This document shows, piece by piece, positions 44,147 to 53,938 of a DNA stretch of 64,000 nt (positions are counted from its first letter, which is position 1; each line of letters begins with the position of its first letter). This DNA comes from CANLBN01 sp050633525. Its GTDB lineage: Bacteria; Pseudomonadota; Gammaproteobacteria; Pseudomonadales; Cellvibrionaceae. A model generated the notes under the pieces. The model saw only the letters and a program-made list of their open reading frames with translations, was not told where the DNA came from and made no database searches. The stretch covers positions 151,143-215,142 of the forward strand of contig JBOEGR010000018.1 of NCBI GenBank assembly GCA_050633525.1. The letters are read 5' to 3'. The position numbers and the translations under genes are program-made.

Positions 44147-45796
44147 TCACTCTGAGAGCTTTTTTTGATACAACAAATCTAACTCAGAAACAGGTAGAGA
44201 GGACCAATCTGAAGGAAAATAACTACCCAATAAACCCTCTAGCTCAACTGAGAGTGATACATAGCTTAAAGAATCTCCCCCCAAGCTATCAAAAGTATCA
44301 TTACCCGTTACCTGTACTCCAGATAAGGTACCATTAAACAATTCAAAAACGGAACCCCAATCATTTTCCAGCAAGCCTAATGTTCCTAGAATAAAGTCTT
44401 TCAGCCTTGATAGGAGCGATTGATTTTTCACGTCACTCTTACCTGCAGTGTTCATAATCGCTTTATAATCATATTTGCCCGTGACCATAAGCGGTATTTC
44501 ATCATATTCTAGAAATGTAAAAACAGATTCTGGCAATGAGAATTTCTCAGAAAGAGATGATCTCAAAGTTAAGATAGGTATTGCATTATGGCTAAGTGCA
44601 ACAACTATATGTTTATCATTACCTGTTACCGCTGAATGAGGGCAAATAGTTTTGAGCGTACTCTGAACTTCGTCCAAACTAACTCTAATACCAAATAATT
44701 TAACGAATCGCTTGGATCTTCCCGTAATATAAAATAAGCCATTCTTATCAAAATAAGCAATATCGCCTGTCAAGAGATACTCTGGGGTATCATCTCTCAA
44801 CAAATCGAGTACCGACTCTGCATACCCCATCATTACATTAGGCCCACGATATACCAGCTCACCCTGTATATTTGGACTTGTTATTTCAGCTTTTTTCTCA
44901 TCAACCAAGGACAAAGTTCCGCCTGGGATGGCTTGGCCAATGGAGGCTGGGTGTTGTTCTGCTAAATCATATGGCAAATAAGAAATACGTGGAGAGGCCT
45001 CTGTCTGCCCATACATAACATAAAATTTAACCCCATAACTGGCATAATTATTAGAAATGCTTCTCACCATCTCAGCCTCAAGTTTACCGCCCGCTTGAGT
45101 TACACAGGACAAACTTGGGTGATTCTCTATCGAAAAGTTGGTACGAGAAAGTGTCTCAAATGTATAAGGGACACCAGAGAAGCTTGTAACCTTATATTTA
45201 TTAATATTGAGCGAAAACTTATCATCATTCACTTGGCAAGAAGTCAGAACAATAGAGGCCCCTGCCAACAAATATGAATTCAATATAGACAAACCAAAAG
45301 AATAGTGTAACTTTAAATGACAAAGGCATCTATCCGAGGTAACCATATCCAAATACTCACATATCGCACTAGCATTCGATTGAATATTTTCAGAGGATAG
45401 CTTTACAAATTTTGGCGAACCCGTCGAACCAGACGTAGACAATAAAAGACGCAAAGACGGATGAAGATTAATGGTTTTTTGGTTCTGAATATCAATTTTT
45501 TCTTCTGACAACAAAATATTAGGCTGATAATGCTCTATCAACACTTGTGTTTTATCATCTTCAAAAGAATCAAGAAGATAAACAACATGGCCACAACGTA
45601 AGCAGGCTAAGTAATTAATTACTGTCTCTATTGAATTACTTGCTTCAATAAAAATCAAACAACGCCTAGACTGGTCAATTTTTTCTACCTTTAAGGCAAC
45701 ATATGTTTCAAGTTGGCTGTAGCTAATTGATGCCTCAGTGTCGGCATCAATTAGAGCAGTCGCATCGCCAAAACGATTTAAATTGTTAAAAAACAT
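44147..45796 (-). CDS. Acyl- or aminoacyl-adenylating enzyme fused to a carrier domain
   Basis: The 549-residue protein has an ANL-superfamily adenylation domain: P-loop-like LLSTSGSTGSPKFVKLS (about 115), YGQTEASPRISYLP (about 258), LTGDIAYFDKNGLFYITGRSKRFVKLFG (about 340-370) and a C-terminal catalytic-lysine region VTGKYDYKA. About 80 residues follow that look like an acyl/peptidyl carrier protein, with the phosphopantetheine site DSLGGDSLS (Ser509). It would activate an acid and load it on its own carrier. With two membrane acyltransferase genes just upstream in the operon, it most likely supplies a group to decorate the polysaccharide. The substrate is not readable from sequence. Confidence 0.88.
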   Translation of the reverse strand: MFFNNLNRFGDATALIDADTEASISYSQLETYVALKVEKIDQSRRCLIFIEASNSIETVINYLACLRCGHVVYLLDSFEDDKTQVLIEHYQPNILLSEEKIDIQNQKTINLHPSLRLLLSTSGSTGSPKFVKLSSENIQSNASAICEYLDMVTSDRCLCHLKLHYSFGLSILNSYLLAGASIVLTSCQVNDDKFSLNINKYKVTSFSGVPYTFETLSRTNFSIENHPSLSCVTQAGGKLEAEMVRSISNNYASYGVKFYVMYGQTEASPRISYLPYDLAEQHPASIGQAIPGGTLSLVDEKKAEITSPNIQGELVYRGPNVMMGYAESVLDLLRDDTPEYLLTGDIAYFDKNGLFYITGRSKRFVKLFGIRVSLDEVQSTLKTICPHSAVTGNDKHIVVALSHNAIPILTLRSSLSEKFSLPESVFTFLEYDEIPLMVTGKYDYKAIMNTAGKSDVKNQSLLSRLKDFILGTLGLLENDWGSVFELFNGTLSGVQVTGNDTFDSLGGDSLSYVSLSVELEGLLGSYFPSDWSSLPVSELDLLYQKKLSE

Positions 45797-45842
45797 TAAT
45801 ATCCTCTTCTGTCATACTGACAGCATATATAATTTATAAAAG

Positions 45843-46847
45843 TCAAGTTCGAAAGAAAAGATATTTTTCGATCCACGGTTTTATAAAAATTGAAACCATC
45901 ACACACACTGCAACAACAATTGTAGACATAAATACAACCAAGCCAGCATCTACCAAAGGGCCATACGTAAAACTTAATTTATTCAAAGCCTTTAAAAAGA
46001 AAATATGCAAACAGAATATAACCAATGTGTGCTCTGACAGCACCCTCAAAAAAGAAAATCCTGATAATAACTTACAGAGAAAAAAGAGAAAAAGAATACC
46101 TAAAACTGCTATAGGGTAAAGGAAAAATGGAATCTCACCAAAGCTCGCTCTATTAACGTTTACTACTCCGTTATTCATAGCCAACACAACAAACAACCCG
46201 AATACTATCGAACAAACCATATACATGGTCATTCTGGAAGAGACAATTTTATCAATATGATCGGCATACTGTTTAAACCAAGCGCCTAGAAAAATAAAGA
46301 AAACACCTATACCCGCAATATCGATACACCAAGGCAATCTTGGGCCAGTGTAAGTAACAGAAAACAAACCATAAAATAATACTAAGGTACACTGTGCCCA
46401 TACTGGCAGTTTTAGTAAAAAATAAGATATTGCCAAGGACGTGATCAAAAAAGGAAAATACCAAAGAGGGGCGTTATGATGTATTAGTAGGCGGTCAGCA
46501 CCTTGAACACCATAAAAAACACCATAAGCCACCCTTCCTAATGCAGACAAAAAGTCTTCTGTTCGAGCCTCTAAGAAATACCATACAAAAAAAGCAAATA
46601 TAGAAAAAAGAAGATAAATCAATACATAAGGAATAATATGGCGGAATAGAAAGCTTACAAAACTAGACTTGGCAATACTATTAAGTGATAAATATCCAGT
46701 AATAAAAACAAAAGCGGGTATATGAAAGGCATAAATCACCTGCTTTATAGAAACATCTAACAAAGAGAAATGCCCAACAACCACTAAAAAAATACTAATC
46801 GCTTTAAAATTATCAACCCAAACGACCCTTTTCATATAATTCACCAA
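45843..46847 (-). CDS. Membrane acyltransferase (acyltransferase-3 family), second copy
   Basis: The 334-residue protein has about ten membrane helices. VDNFKAISIFLVVVGHFSLL contains the family histidine, and AFHIPAFVFITGYL follows, as in acyltransferase-3 proteins that O-acetylate or O-acylate polysaccharides. It starts 4 bp after the upstream acyltransferase gene. The two proteins are only distantly alike, which suggests separate acceptor positions or donors. Confidence 0.87.
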   Translation of the reverse strand: MVNYMKRVVWVDNFKAISIFLVVVGHFSLLDVSIKQVIYAFHIPAFVFITGYLSLNSIAKSSFVSFLFRHIIPYVLIYLLFSIFAFFVWYFLEARTEDFLSALGRVAYGVFYGVQGADRLLIHHNAPLWYFPFLITSLAISYFLLKLPVWAQCTLVLFYGLFSVTYTGPRLPWCIDIAGIGVFFIFLGAWFKQYADHIDKIVSSRMTMYMVCSIVFGLFVVLAMNNGVVNVNRASFGEIPFFLYPIAVLGILFLFFLCKLLSGFSFLRVLSEHTLVIFCLHIFFLKALNKLSFTYGPLVDAGLVVFMSTIVVAVCVMVSIFIKPWIEKYLFFRT

Positions 46848-46850
46848 TAA

Positions 46851-47858
46851 TTAAGCCGCAACAAAAAACTTACTTTTATCTTTAAATATTACTTTAGCAA
46901 CAACAAATGCTGATAAAGATAAAAATACAATAACAATGAAAAAGATGACCAACCAAAAAAGAGCTGCCGGACCACAAAAGGCAAGGTCTAGCTTTTGAGT
47001 TACGATAGCAATAATCGCTGCAAAATAACCATGAATAAAATACAAAAAGAAACTCAGCCTAGCAAATAAGTCAAGCCATTTTACCTTACAATTCAAAAGA
47101 GTATAACAACAGGAAAAACCCACCAAAGAAAACAACAATTTAATAACAATATCGACAGAGGAGGATGCCAACTCACCGTAGAAATGATAAAAACATCCTG
47201 ATATAAAAAGACCTAAAAGAAGAACAAAGGTAGAACTTTTCCCCCAGCCACTATACAAATCAGGGTTAGATTTCAAAAGCATCCCAAATAGGTATGCCGG
47301 CATAAAAAACAACAATGAAAAAAATGGGTTTTCATTATACTCGGGCCGCCCCAGATAAATAGATACAGCTAAACTAGGCAAAAAGACCAAGAACAAAGCA
47401 CCATTATTTTTAGACAACAGGTAAAGAATAGGACTTAAAAAGTAAAACAAAATGATCATAGGCACAAACCAGAAAGGCCCCAAATGCGCGCCATACGACA
47501 TCAAATAAAAATATTGCTCTATGATATTTAACTGCGAATAAAACCATTCCATATCTATCCACCAATGCTCAGTTTTCATTTTAAGAAGATAAAGCAAGGC
47601 TGCTGGAGTAGAAATAAAGAGATAAGGCAGCAGCACCATTAACACTTTATTTTTAAGATAACTCAAGAAATTAAAATCTTTAGAAATAACAGAAAAAAGG
47701 TAGCCAGCAACAACAACAAACAACACTGTCACATTATCTAAAATAGCATACAATATTTTGGTTAGAAAAAAGTCATGCTCAACACCTCGAAAAGCATGAT
47801 TAAGAACAACAAGCAATATTGCTATTCCTCGGAAATTATTAACGAACTGTAACACCAC
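46851..47858 (-). CDS. Membrane acyltransferase (acyltransferase-3 family), first copy
   Basis: The 335-residue multi-helix membrane protein opens VNNFRGIAILLVVLNHAFRG, the conserved RGIAIL...H pattern of acyltransferase-3. SYGAHLGPFWFVPMIILFYFLSPILYLLS and a C-terminal FFLYFIHGYFAA also match. It probably transfers an acyl group to a sugar during polymer assembly at the inner membrane. It lies between the flippase and the second acyltransferase. Confidence 0.87.
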   Translation of the reverse strand: MVLQFVNNFRGIAILLVVLNHAFRGVEHDFFLTKILYAILDNVTVLFVVVAGYLFSVISKDFNFLSYLKNKVLMVLLPYLFISTPAALLYLLKMKTEHWWIDMEWFYSQLNIIEQYFYLMSYGAHLGPFWFVPMIILFYFLSPILYLLSKNNGALFLVFLPSLAVSIYLGRPEYNENPFFSLLFFMPAYLFGMLLKSNPDLYSGWGKSSTFVLLLGLFISGCFYHFYGELASSSVDIVIKLLFSLVGFSCCYTLLNCKVKWLDLFARLSFFLYFIHGYFAAIIAIVTQKLDLAFCGPAALFWLVIFFIVIVFLSLSAFVVAKVIFKDKSKFFVAA

Positions 47859-47887
47859 CTGCTCCTTTTCGGCGACTATAAAGAAAA

Positions 47888-49312
47888 TTAATGGTTGATT
47901 TTTTTAAAAAAGATAAAAAGCAAAACCATCGGGATAGATAAAAACAAAACACTTTTAGAAATGGATAACACAGCATCAAAATAACTGCTCACCGAACCAC
48001 TGTTATCACCCAGAAAAATAAAATTAAGAAAAACAGAAAAAACCAAAAAACCGAGAAAAATCGTTTTTTTGCTATCCTGCTCCTTAAACACAGTCCTATG
48101 TAGCATATAAAAACATTGAATATAGTTAACTGAAAACGCCGCCACCAACAAATAGCACATCAACTCTATATCAAGATAATAAATGCCAGCCAACACGGCT
48201 GAAATTGTAACGATAGAGGAAAAAACACCACACTTAAACATTGCTTTTGTAGCGCCAAAAGCTTGAAAAACACCACCCGTTGAACTCATTACCATTTGCA
48301 AAGGTATTGATATAGCCAATATTTTCAAGAAACTGACTGCGGCAAACCACTGGTCACCAAAAAGAATAAAGACAACATCCGTTGCGTGCCAATACAAAAT
48401 TGTGGCAGAAAAAAGGCCTACCAGAGCAAGTCTAAATGCAACAACTGAAAACTCTTTATAGACGATATCGGGCTGAGCCTTATACTTAGTCAATATCGGC
48501 TGCAAAGCAGGCGTGATTGCATATGTAAAGAGCTGCAACGGATATCTCATCACCTGATAAGTTTTTTCATAAACACCAAGTAAACTTGCACCGAAGAATT
48601 TCGCTATTAAGAGATTATCTAAGTTTCTAGAAAAGAAATTTAAAATATTAAAAGCAACCTGATATTTTGCATAATCATACAAAACCAATACTTGCTTGAC
48701 ATCACGTCCCAAACGAGGCCTACCTACAACAGTGTTTTTGGAAAAGAGGTAGTAGAAAATGAAACGCAACACAGGAACCAAAATAAACTTAAATGCGAGT
48801 GCTATAAGCCCATCAATGTAGCGACTTAAGACTATACATGCTAAAAAAGCAATTAACTCTGATAAAATCTCCGCTCTTGCAATCACTATAAATTTGGCGT
48901 CTTTCTGCAGGGAAGCAACGGGCATCATTGCCAAAGCAGAAAAGAAAACACATACCGGTAAGGCATAAAAAACAAAAATGCCTGTTTCAAACCCAAACCA
49001 ATTATAAAGTGGCTTAGCTACTAATAGGAAAACAATCGCTAACAAAAAACCTAATAGACACGTAAAAGAAAAGACACCATCACGCATTGTATTCGGAACA
49101 GCCTCTTGATATACGACAGCTGGCGCCAAACCAGAAATCGCCAACATTTGAAAAAACATTAAGAACACTTGTGCAGCAGCGATAACACCAAATTGCTCAG
49201 GCGTAAATAACCGCGCCAACACCATGAGTGAGACAATTTGTACGATATATAATGAATACTTCCCCAAAAGGCTATTTATAATCGCTTTTTTTAATTCGCT
49301 AGATATGTGCAA
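47888..49312 (-). CDS. wzx: Wzx-type polysaccharide flippase
   Basis: The 474-residue protein of the MATE/MOP superfamily (PST clan) has about 12-14 membrane helices. SLMVLARLFTPEQFGVIAAAQVFLMFFQ, LAPAVVYQE and NLDNLLIAKFFGASLLGVYEKTYQVMRYP are characteristic of Wzx/WzxC proteins. It would flip the lipid-linked repeat unit to the periplasm for Wzy. It is followed by the two acyltransferase genes. Confidence 0.92.
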   Translation of the reverse strand: MHISSELKKAIINSLLGKYSLYIVQIVSLMVLARLFTPEQFGVIAAAQVFLMFFQMLAISGLAPAVVYQEAVPNTMRDGVFSFTCLLGFLLAIVFLLVAKPLYNWFGFETGIFVFYALPVCVFFSALAMMPVASLQKDAKFIVIARAEILSELIAFLACIVLSRYIDGLIALAFKFILVPVLRFIFYYLFSKNTVVGRPRLGRDVKQVLVLYDYAKYQVAFNILNFFSRNLDNLLIAKFFGASLLGVYEKTYQVMRYPLQLFTYAITPALQPILTKYKAQPDIVYKEFSVVAFRLALVGLFSATILYWHATDVVFILFGDQWFAAVSFLKILAISIPLQMVMSSTGGVFQAFGATKAMFKCGVFSSIVTISAVLAGIYYLDIELMCYLLVAAFSVNYIQCFYMLHRTVFKEQDSKKTIFLGFLVFSVFLNFIFLGDNSGSVSSYFDAVLSISKSVLFLSIPMVLLFIFFKKINH

Positions 49313-49369
49313 TTAGTGATAACTCCTACCAAAAAACATCTACTGCATTGTATTTGAAAAGGAATTGGC

Positions 49370-50362
49370 TCATAAAGATAGAACTTCTTCTATTTTATTA
49401 GCGACAGTATAATTTGTAATATTAACTGGAGCTTTAACTAATTTTTCTGCACTCAACTCCTCATAAGACACATCGGGCAAAGGCTCATCTGGGTTAATCA
49501 CATCGAACTTCGGATTATTTAACTGACTGGCTATTTGTAATTGATGGTCATCGGAAAATTCAGATAAGCGTGCAACTCTAGGAATAAAAATCACTTTCTT
49601 TTTGTAACTCAGCATCTGATTAATACTACCGATACCACAATGACTAATTACAAGACTGGCTTTCCGTACATAGCTTTCCATTTCATCTCTATTAACCAAG
49701 GTAACTACTCGTCCATTTGCAGGTAAAATATCGACCTGATTGTCCCCTGCTTGAATAAGCCATTGAACCCGTTCATCGCTATACAGTGACATTTGAGAAA
49801 TTGCTCGAAGCGCGCGTGGAAATGAGTATTGATTCGTCCCAATGGTAACTAAAACCAAAGGAGAATCAGTAAGCGTAATGTATTCAGGCTCTTTCACATC
49901 TTTATGCTCACCTAATATATCAAAGCACTTACCGATATAGTCAACATTATTACTTTTTGCGATCGCTTCCCATTGACTAAAAAAGGCATTATATAAATGA
50001 TAACGCTTCAGTAATTTTCCAGTATTAGATAACTCAACAACGCGGGACAAAGTGTCTAGAAAAACAAATTTAATAGGTAATATTTTGCACAGCAAAGCAA
50101 ACGGTAAAACGATAGGACCACCAGTACTAAATACTGCTTTAGGTCGCTCTTTTATCAAAAGGTAAAGCGCAAAAAACAAGTTAATTATATGAATAAATGC
50201 ATTATGCTGAGTATCCATTATTTTGTAAGCTTTCTTAATACGAGCATCACTAAGATTAATCTTATTAGAGACTAAAATAATATTTTCGCAATTAGCGGTA
50301 GCACACATAGCTTGTGTGAGATGACCTCCTGCAGATGCAACGACCAACACTTTTTCTTTCAC
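49370..50362 (-). CDS. Alg14-Alg13-type fused glycosyltransferase
   Basis: The 330-residue protein joins two halves that are often separate. Residues 1-150 match Alg14/EpsE-like membrane-associated subunits (VLVVASAGGHLTQAMC, KAVFSTGGPIVLPFALLCKIL). Residues about 165-320 match the Alg13-type catalytic half (PLVLVTIGTNQYSFPRALRAI, SHCGIGSINQMLSYKKKVIFIPR). Such pairs use UDP-sugars on lipid-linked acceptors. It overlaps the next glycosyltransferase start by 4 bp (50359-50362). Confidence 0.87.
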   Translation of the reverse strand: MKEKVLVVASAGGHLTQAMCATANCENIILVSNKINLSDARIKKAYKIMDTQHNAFIHIINLFFALYLLIKERPKAVFSTGGPIVLPFALLCKILPIKFVFLDTLSRVVELSNTGKLLKRYHLYNAFFSQWEAIAKSNNVDYIGKCFDILGEHKDVKEPEYITLTDSPLVLVTIGTNQYSFPRALRAISQMSLYSDERVQWLIQAGDNQVDILPANGRVVTLVNRDEMESYVRKASLVISHCGIGSINQMLSYKKKVIFIPRVARLSEFSDDHQLQIASQLNNPKFDVINPDEPLPDVSYEELSAEKLVKAPVNITNYTVANKIEEVLSL

Positions 50363-51519
50363 ATTTCCTCCGAAACAGACATAAATTGAGGAGCTACAAC
50401 AGATAAATAAAGATTTGCTACTGATTGACCAGTAAACATTTCAAGGTATTTTTTTTCATTCATTTGATTAATACTGTTAACCATTTCTTGGCTGTTTTCT
50501 TCTAAATTTTCAAAAGATTTTACAAGACCATCAACCGACTGACCTACAAGCTTAACGCCAACGTCATAGTCATCAAAATACCCATCAATTCCGGTGTCAG
50601 ACATATACACAATCGGACAACCCACCGATAAAGCTTCAATATATGACATGCCAAAAGTTTCATTAATAGAAGGCATCAAAAATGCTTTGCTCTGGCTCAT
50701 CTTTTCTCTTAGCTCTTCTTGAGAAACCTTGCCTTTTAAAAAAATTTGATTGCCAAGCTTCAGCTTGGAAATCTCTGCCTTGACACTATCTATATCAGAT
50801 TGTGGACCATCACCATAAATATCGAGGCAAATATTTACTCCCTTTTCCCCTAAAACTGATATTGCATTTATCAAAGGAATTAATCCCTTCCTCTTGTACT
50901 GATGAAATGCAATGGCCGTAATGTAATTAGCACGCTTACTTACCGGCAACACTTTATCTTTTAGGTCAATAATACAAATATTGGGTAGTAAAGTAAGTGG
51001 TTTTATAGGCTTATTAAGGCAAGACTCAACGGCCTTTTTTGCCCAAGGGCTAACCCAAAATATATTGGAAGCACCGTTATATACTTTTGCAAAAAACGCT
51101 TTATGAACCGACAAACGACTCAGGTTATGCGTATCTGAACCGCCACGAACAGATAAGATATAAGGCAACTTAAGGTACCTAGATAGAAAATAAGCTATCC
51201 CCCCTTCCGTTGTCATCTTGTGTCCATGAATAAGGTCAAATTCAAGCCGATCAACATGCTTACATAAAAGCCTAGCGCTTAACCACAAAGAAAAAGTATA
51301 TAAGTAAGGCAATGGAATAGACCAATATATAACGGCAAGTCCATCCTTAAAAGGCGCTACTTTTGTTTTGAAAGGATTAGATGTGCGGTTAATCGACAAA
51401 ACATAGTGATCCACCTTTTTTTCCCGAGTACGACACGACTCAATTAAATTCGATACTGCCTGTGTAGAAGGGTACGGAAAATCATCGGGGTAATCTTGAT
51501 GTATATGTAATATCTTCAC
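50359..51519 (-). CDS. GT4-family glycosyltransferase
   Basis: The 386-residue GT-B enzyme starts MKILHIHQDYPDDFPYPST. The donor-side domain has GDGPQSDIDSVKAEISKL, LKGKVSQEELREKMSQSKAFLMPS and the E-x7-E motif ETFGMSYIE, then GCPIVYMSDTGIDGYF. Its start lies 2 bp after the end of the next upstream gene, which supports one transcript. Sugar specificity is unknown. Confidence 0.9.
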   Translation of the reverse strand: MKILHIHQDYPDDFPYPSTQAVSNLIESCRTREKKVDHYVLSINRTSNPFKTKVAPFKDGLAVIYWSIPLPYLYTFSLWLSARLLCKHVDRLEFDLIHGHKMTTEGGIAYFLSRYLKLPYILSVRGGSDTHNLSRLSVHKAFFAKVYNGASNIFWVSPWAKKAVESCLNKPIKPLTLLPNICIIDLKDKVLPVSKRANYITAIAFHQYKRKGLIPLINAISVLGEKGVNICLDIYGDGPQSDIDSVKAEISKLKLGNQIFLKGKVSQEELREKMSQSKAFLMPSINETFGMSYIEALSVGCPIVYMSDTGIDGYFDDYDVGVKLVGQSVDGLVKSFENLEENSQEMVNSINQMNEKKYLEMFTGQSVANLYLSVVAPQFMSVSEEM

Positions 51520-51521
51520 TT

Positions 51522-52631
51522 TTAGCCAACAAACTCACGTAGCTCATTAACCAAAGCCAAAATACTTTCATCAAACTGCTGCGAAGAAAACTGCATTGCA
51601 TTCTCACGTACAAGTACAGGATCAAAGTCCATAGCCTCAAATTTATCCACAACCTCAACAATTGACTTGGTAGACTGACTATCAAAATGTAAGCCCGAAA
51701 CTTGACTCTTTACCGTTTCTAAACAACCGCCTTTGCCATAAGCTAGTACTGGAGTACCGCAGGCTTGAGCCTCAACAGGTAAAATTCCAAAATCTTCTTC
51801 CGCAGCGAATACGAAAGCTTTGGCTTTTTGCATCGTTTCTGTCAAAACTACATCGGTTTGATAACCCATTATGTCGATATTACCAAAACCCTTAGCTATA
51901 TTTTTTACTTTATCTAGCTCGGGACCAGACCCTATCACCTTCAGGTTTCGATTCGGCATTTTAGTAAATGCTTCCACTATCAAATCGATTCTTTTATAGG
52001 GAACCATACGAGAAGCAGCCAAATAGTAATCTTCTTTAGGCTCATATAACTCGAATCGATCTAACTCAACGGGGGGATACACGATAATGGCATCACGTCG
52101 ATAGCACTTTAATATTCTCTTCTTGATAAAACTAGAGTTAGCGACGAATGCATCAATACTATTGGCTGTTCTCACATCCCATATTCTAAATTTGTGCAGG
52201 ATATAACGAGCAATAGCTGATTTAACACCAGAATCTAAATTACTTTCTTTTAAATACTGAGCCTGTAAATCCCAAGCATAGCGCGCCGGAGAATGACAAT
52301 AACTTAAATGAACTTGCTCAGGCCCCGTAATGACGCCCTTAGCAACACAATAGCTAGATGAAATAATCAGGTCATAACCTGACATATCAAATTGCTCTAC
52401 AGCAATAGGAAACAAAGAGAGGTAATTAGAATACTTAGACTTAGCAAAAGGTAACTTTTGAATAAAAGAAGTGGTAATTTTAGTTCCATTCAACCAAGTC
52501 CTATCCTTTTCTTCTAGAAAATCTACTAATGTGTATAAATCTGCATTGGGAAATATTGCCAACAAACGCTGTAAAACTTTCTCCGCGCCCCCGTTAACAA
52601 CTAACCAATCATGAACTAAAGCTACCTTCAT
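51522..52631 (-). CDS. GT4-family glycosyltransferase (WbaZ-like)
   Basis: The 369-residue protein opens VALVHDWLVVNGGAEKVLQRLLAIFP and has YCHSPARYAWDL, typical of WbaZ-type mannosyltransferases. The donor domain has YLAASRMVPYKRIDLIVEAF, IGSGPELDKVKNIAKG and the E-x7-E motif EDFGILPVE. Mannose is a guess from family resemblance. It lies 3 bp after the wzy gene. Confidence 0.9.
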   Translation of the reverse strand: MKVALVHDWLVVNGGAEKVLQRLLAIFPNADLYTLVDFLEEKDRTWLNGTKITTSFIQKLPFAKSKYSNYLSLFPIAVEQFDMSGYDLIISSSYCVAKGVITGPEQVHLSYCHSPARYAWDLQAQYLKESNLDSGVKSAIARYILHKFRIWDVRTANSIDAFVANSSFIKKRILKCYRRDAIIVYPPVELDRFELYEPKEDYYLAASRMVPYKRIDLIVEAFTKMPNRNLKVIGSGPELDKVKNIAKGFGNIDIMGYQTDVVLTETMQKAKAFVFAAEEDFGILPVEAQACGTPVLAYGKGGCLETVKSQVSGLHFDSQSTKSIVEVVDKFEAMDFDPVLVRENAMQFSSQQFDESILALVNELREFVG

Positions 52632-52634
52632 TAA

Positions 52635-53888
52635 TTAACTCCTTGACTCCATTACAGTTTCAACCATTTCTTTCTCTCGCATAAAACTGCCTATACAAAT
52701 CAGCAAAACTAGTAGAGACCAAATCACATGCTGGTCCCTAATCACTGAAGATTCGGTTATATTGTGGATCAGAATAATAGATGCAACCAAAAAACAAATA
52801 GGGTTTTCTGTATAGCAAACCAGTTTATATAAAATAAACATTACAAACAGACTTAATATTGACCCCAGCTGTAAAAGCAACTCAAGATAGCCATTATGAG
52901 CTGAGTTCAAAAAGCGAATATAACTCCACGTATCATCCAACGCGTAAGGGATAACGCCAGTGCCAAAGTAGGCTCCATAACCATGACCTGAGAGAAAATT
53001 GCCATAATCACTCACACCATAATACAAACTATCCCATATTATCCCTCTACCCGTTAATGTTTCAGGCTCCATTAGATATGAAACATCCCAATAATTACCC
53101 AGCCATGACGAAATTAACGGCACAAATAGAAACACAAAAGGGAGACTTACCATAACAAAAGAAAATAATATTTTTGATACTAGGTAAGGAATAAAGCTAG
53201 AAACAAGCAGCAAAATTGCAATTGCTATGGAGGTTTTACTCGCACTAGCAATCAACAATAAAAACAAGATGCCTACTTTGAACCAATATCCTGCTAACCG
53301 ATCATCGTAGTAATACCTTACCAAACAAAACAACGCAATCAATGACAAAATATAAGCACCAAAATTGTTTTTGGAGTTTGCCCATGCAAATAATGCCTTA
53401 CCCTGAATACCACTACCATTAATAATGGTAATAGTACAAACCAACAAGACGATATAAAATAAAGTATTAATACAAGAAACTAAGGTGTCATGCTTAACGG
53501 AATAAAAGACACCAAATATTATCGAGGATATAAAAACTGCTTGAAACACAACCCTCTTAAAGGTCAAAGCCGGAAAATCCGACCAAAGAATAGACAGAAA
53601 ACACGTTGTTAATATACCCAAAAAGCCAAAAAGTAATACAAGCCTATATTGCGGGATACGTAAAGATACACCATCTCTTAACATACATACAATATAAAGA
53701 AATAGAGGCAAAAGCCAAGATAGCTGCTTAAACGTATTACTGCCTGACCTTGAGGCTGACGTCACCTCCAAATCTAAATCAGTCAATGCTGTCTTAGGTG
53801 ATAAATCAGGAAACAGTAGGCCCCAACAGTTCAGCAAAACTATTAACAGGCCATACTGCTGAAACCACAGAAAAAGCTTAGGCATCAT
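52635..53888 (-). CDS. wzy: Wzy-type O-antigen/exopolysaccharide polymerase
   Basis: The 417-residue protein has about eleven membrane helices and belongs to the O-antigen ligase/polymerase family. The segments LTGRGIIWDSLYYG and FLNSAHNGYLELLLQLGSI fall in the large periplasmic loop used by the family. With Wzx and Wzc also encoded here it is more likely the polymerase than a lipid A ligase. It starts 50 bp after the first gene of the operon. Confidence 0.88.
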   Translation of the reverse strand: MMPKLFLWFQQYGLLIVLLNCWGLLFPDLSPKTALTDLDLEVTSASRSGSNTFKQLSWLLPLFLYIVCMLRDGVSLRIPQYRLVLLFGFLGILTTCFLSILWSDFPALTFKRVVFQAVFISSIIFGVFYSVKHDTLVSCINTLFYIVLLVCTITIINGSGIQGKALFAWANSKNNFGAYILSLIALFCLVRYYYDDRLAGYWFKVGILFLLLIASASKTSIAIAILLLVSSFIPYLVSKILFSFVMVSLPFVFLFVPLISSWLGNYWDVSYLMEPETLTGRGIIWDSLYYGVSDYGNFLSGHGYGAYFGTGVIPYALDDTWSYIRFLNSAHNGYLELLLQLGSILSLFVMFILYKLVCYTENPICFLVASIILIHNITESSVIRDQHVIWSLLVLLICIGSFMREKEMVETVMESRS

Positions 53889-53938
53889 CTAACACCTCGC
53901 CCACAAAAAGCAGAACATAGTATCAAGCCACTTTCTCG

